In this document: piece by piece, positions 61,711 to 64,000 of the stretch
Layout: each line of letters opens with the position of its first letter
Position numbering within the stretch: position 1 is the first letter of the stretch
Origin: CAVPUA01 sp963708805
GTDB taxonomy: Bacteria; Actinomycetota; Actinomycetes; Mycobacteriales; Jatrophihabitantaceae
DNA length: 64,000 bases
Direction: 5' to 3'
Assembly (NCBI GenBank): GCA_963708805.1
Contig: CAVPUA010000001.1
Coordinates: 186,001-250,000 of the forward strand
Notes under the pieces: model-generated
The model's input: only the letters and a program-made list of their open reading frames with translations
What the model was told of the DNA's origin: nothing
Database searches by the model: none
Program-made: the position numbers and the translations under genes

Positions 61711-63369
61711 CCGACTGCGCGAGCGCGCGGCGCCGACTTCGCAAGGTCAACTTCTGCGCCGCGCCGCGGCCGGCCGACGGCAAGATCATTTTCCCGGACG
61801 AGCGGGTCACCTATCGCCGAGCTGCACGCACGGGCTGACCGAGTTCGCGGCACTGCTGCTACGCCCGCGGGCTGCGCAAGGGCGACAAGGTCGGCCTCTT
61901 CCTCAACCCCTCGGTCGAACTTCCTGGTCTCGCTCTACGGAGCGCAGCGGCTGGGGTGCTGCGTCGTTCCGATCAGTGACCGGTTCCGCGCGTCCGAACT
62001 GCGCTACATCATCCGCCACGCCGAGGTCGCCGCCCTGGTCACGACGGCCGGCGGCGACTGGCACGACTTCGTCGCCGACATTCTGAGCGCCCTGCCGCAG
62101 TTGGCCGACCAGCGGCGCGGCGCGATCGCCATCGACGATGCGCCGCGGCTCCGGCACGTCCTGGCCTGGCCCGGTGGCGGCGTCGACGCTCCGGTCGAGA
62201 TCATCGACGACGCCGGCGATCTTGCGCCGACGAGATCGAGCGCCTCGAGCGGGCCGTCGGCCTCGATGACCTCGCCTACCTGATGTACACGTCGGGGACG
62301 TCGGCCTCGCCCAAGGGCTGCATGATCAGCCACGAGGCCGTGCTCGTCCAGGCCGAGTCACTGGCCCGCGACGCGTTACCTGCTCGGCGCCGACGACGCG
62401 TTCTGGTGTCCGCTGCCCCTGTTCCACAACGGGGGATTGGCCACCCTGTCGGCCTGCCTGGCCTCCGGGGCGACCTACGTCCACACCGGCGCGTTCGAGC
62501 CGACGCGCGCGCTGCACATGCTGGCCGAGAACCGGTGCACGCACGCGATCCCCGCGTTCGAGACGATCTGGCTGCGCATTCTCGATCATCCCGAGTTCTC
62601 GTCGATGGACCTCAGTGCGCTGCGCGTCGTCCTCAACGCGGGTACGACCGAGCGCTTGCGCCAACTCCAGGCCCGCACACCCGATGTCGTCCAGGTCGCG
62701 AACTACGGCTCGACCGAGGCGACCGGACACCTGTCGATCACGCTGATCGACGACCCGCTCGAGGTCCGGCTGAACACCGGCGGGCACCCGTTGCCCGGGA
62801 TGCAGGTCAGGATCATCGATCCCGAGACCCAGGCCGACCTGGGCGCGGAGCAGGTCGGCGAGATCTGCTTTCGCGGTCCGTCGCGCTTCGCCGGCTACTA
62901 CCTGGACGAGGCCGCGACCGAGGCCGCCATCGACGCCGAAGGCTGGTACCACTCCGGCGATCGCGGGCGGATGGACGCCGATGGCCGGGTCACGTTCCTC
63001 GGCCGTCTGAAGGACATGCTCAAGGTCGGCGGGGAGAACGTCTCGGCGAGCGAGGTCGAGGAGTACCTGCTCACCCATCCGGCGGTCAACATCGCCGCCG
63101 TCGTCGGCGCCCCCGACGCCTACTACGACGAGGTGCCGGCCGCGTTCGTCGAGCTGGTCGCCGGCGCCGAGCTCACCGAGCAGGAGTTGATCGACTACTG
63201 CCTCGGCCAGATAGCGACCTTCAAGGTGCCGCGTTACGTCCGCATCGTGACCGAGTGGCCGATGTCGGGCACGAAGATCCAGAAGTTCCGGCTGGCCGCC
63301 CGGCTGGCCGACGAGCTGCGAGCCAATGGTGTCTCGTCCGCCCCCCGGCTGAGAGCCGCCCGCGGCTGA
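61707..63369 (+). CDS. Second CaiC-like acyl-CoA ligase, frameshifted
   Basis: Start GTG 61707 (overlaps the previous stop). N-terminal part over several frames: KIIFPDERVTY, RKGDKVGLFLNPSVE-like, GAQRLGCCVVPISDRFRASE, then LAYLMYTSGTSASPKGCMIS. It becomes intact from about 62437 (ATLSACLASGATYVHTGAF, ANYGSTEATGHLSITLID, WYHSGDRGRMDADGRVTFLG, DMLKVGGENVSASEVEEYLL, EWPMSGTKIQKFRLAA). Breaks near 61815, 61870, 61915, 62225 and 62380. It is closely related to the preceding ligase, suggesting tandem duplication; substrate unknown. Confidence 0.78.
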
Positions 63370-63403
63370 TCGGATTCATCTGTTCCGGTCGTCCACGATG
63401 TGG

Positions 63404-63422
63404 TTAGGTATGCCTTACCTAA
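63404..63422. promoter_or_regulatory. IdeR/DtxR-type iron box
   Basis: TTAGGTATGCCTTACCTAA matches the 19-base IdeR/DtxR consensus (TTAGGTTAGSCTAACCTAA) with symmetric outer arms TTAGGTA and TACCTAA. It lies 15 bases before the ATG at 63438, in place to repress that gene when iron is plentiful. Confidence 0.85.
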
Positions 63423-63437
63423 CTCACGGAGGTTCAG

Positions 63438-64000
63438 ATGACTGCCGACGTCGCAGGTGGCGGATTCGCCGGCCGATCACCGGCCGGGCCCGCGTGAACG
63501 GCCAGCGAGCCATGGCCCGGCTGGCCCGGACGGTCGTGTCGGGCGCCGGAGCCGGCGAGCTGATCGTCACGGCGGCGCTCGGCGCGGCTGCTCAGCGCGT
63601 GGCCTGCGGCGTGATCGATCACGATGGTGAACCCCTGCTCGCGATCCGGGCCGACGGTCTCGCTGATCACGCGGCGCGCTGCGGGCGGCTGGCCCGGCTC
63701 GAGCTGGCGCCGGTCGACAACGTGCACGCCACGCTGACCGGCCGGTTGACCATCGCCGACGCCCGCCGCGAGGTGGACGGCGCCGGCCGCTGGACGACGC
63801 GCATCCTCGAGGCCTATCTGCGCGACGGTTCGATCCTGGCCCGGCTGGTCGTCGACGGGGTCTGCCTCGGTCGCGCCGACGGGTCGAGCCCGCGCCATCG
63901 CGTCGGCTTGCACGACTACGCCGAGGCCGAGCCCGACGTGATCATCGCCCACGGTCGCCGCGTGCTCGAGCACCTCAACCACGCGCACGGTTCGGCCCTC
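63438..64000 (+). CDS. DUF2470/heme-utilisation-like protein, frameshifted, cut by window end
   Basis: ATG 63438 follows GGAGG and an IdeR box. After a frame break near 63465 the product reads PITGRARVNGQRAMARL, IVTAALGAAAQRVACGVIDH, LARLELAPVDNVHATLTGRL and ends in the window with EHLNHAHGSAL, the DUF2470-type H-x-N-x-x-H motif. DUF2470/HugZ-type proteins act in heme or siderophore iron release. Iron control by the box upstream agrees. The C-terminus lies beyond the window. Confidence 0.7.

Noticed and set aside
1..64000. CRISPR arrays, insertion sequences, prophage or rRNA genes
   Set aside because: No regularly spaced direct repeats, no transposase or integrase motifs, and no rRNA-like sequence were seen.

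Overview
The window is very GC-rich and reads as a chromosomal segment of a high-GC Gram-positive actinomycete. Evidence: GTG starts, GTGA/ATGA gene overlaps, apparently leaderless promoters, an IdeR-type iron box, a cysteine leader peptide of actinobacterial type, a tRNA-Sec close to actinobacterial ones, and many TetR/MarR/MerR and SigE-like regulators. The combination of selA/selB/selD, a selenocysteine formate dehydrogenase and acdS suggests a soil or plant-associated lineage (Frankiales/Nakamurella-like), but the species cannot be named from sequence alone. Many genes are broken by single-base frameshifts while intact genes lie between them. The reading frame resumes in conserved domain sequence after each break, so these look like uncorrected assembly indels rather than real pseudogenes; such genes are annotated over their full extent.

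Layout. 0-6 kb: surface or secreted proteins (a lamin-tail/phytase-like multidomain protein and a beta-repeat secreted protein) and an M20 hydrolase. 6-12.7 kb: small enzymes and regulators (HNH, VOC, LigD-type polymerase, SDR/TetR pair, SnoaL/MerR pair, PAC2). 12.9-16.7 kb: a NarL-type two-component system, a patatin-like lipase and a lipoprotein. 16.7-24.5 kb: reductase, methyltransferase, three MarR genes, ClC channel, TetR/F420-type oxidoreductase pair, and an SAM methyltransferase with a small basic ORF. 24.7-31 kb: a LuxR-ATPase regulator, a CoA-binding protein, and a glycosyltransferase with an N-terminal MshEN (c-di-GMP-binding-type) domain plus a membrane partner.

31-42.5 kb is a complete selenocysteine island: tRNA-Sec-selA-selB on the minus strand, divergent selD, then the fdhG(Sec)-fdhB-fdhC formate dehydrogenase operon with an in-frame UGA and a SECIS-like hairpin. 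A membrane adenylate cyclase lies directly upstream. selA, selB, selD and tRNA-Sec provide the machinery that reads the UGA in fdhG.

42.6-47.3 kb is the most distinctive locus: a 23-bp palindrome, a short leader peptide ending in Cys, hairpins, then an ABC importer (permease, ATPase, solute-binding lipoprotein) surrounding an AprA-like flavoprotein and an AprB-like two-cluster ferredoxin. It looks like a sulfur-controlled system for importing and reducing an unidentified, probably sulfur-containing, compound. 47-54 kb: an ECF42-like sigma/YCII pair, a second-type TrpRS with a complete Trp-codon transcription attenuator, an AlkA-like glycosylase, an epoxide hydrolase, and a SigE-like sigma with a kelch-type membrane partner. 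54-64 kb: ACC deaminase, hydrolase, UDP-sugar pyrophosphorylase, a divergent acyl-CoA ligase/isomerase cluster around a 13+6+13 palindrome, and an IdeR-boxed DUF2470-type gene cut by the window end.
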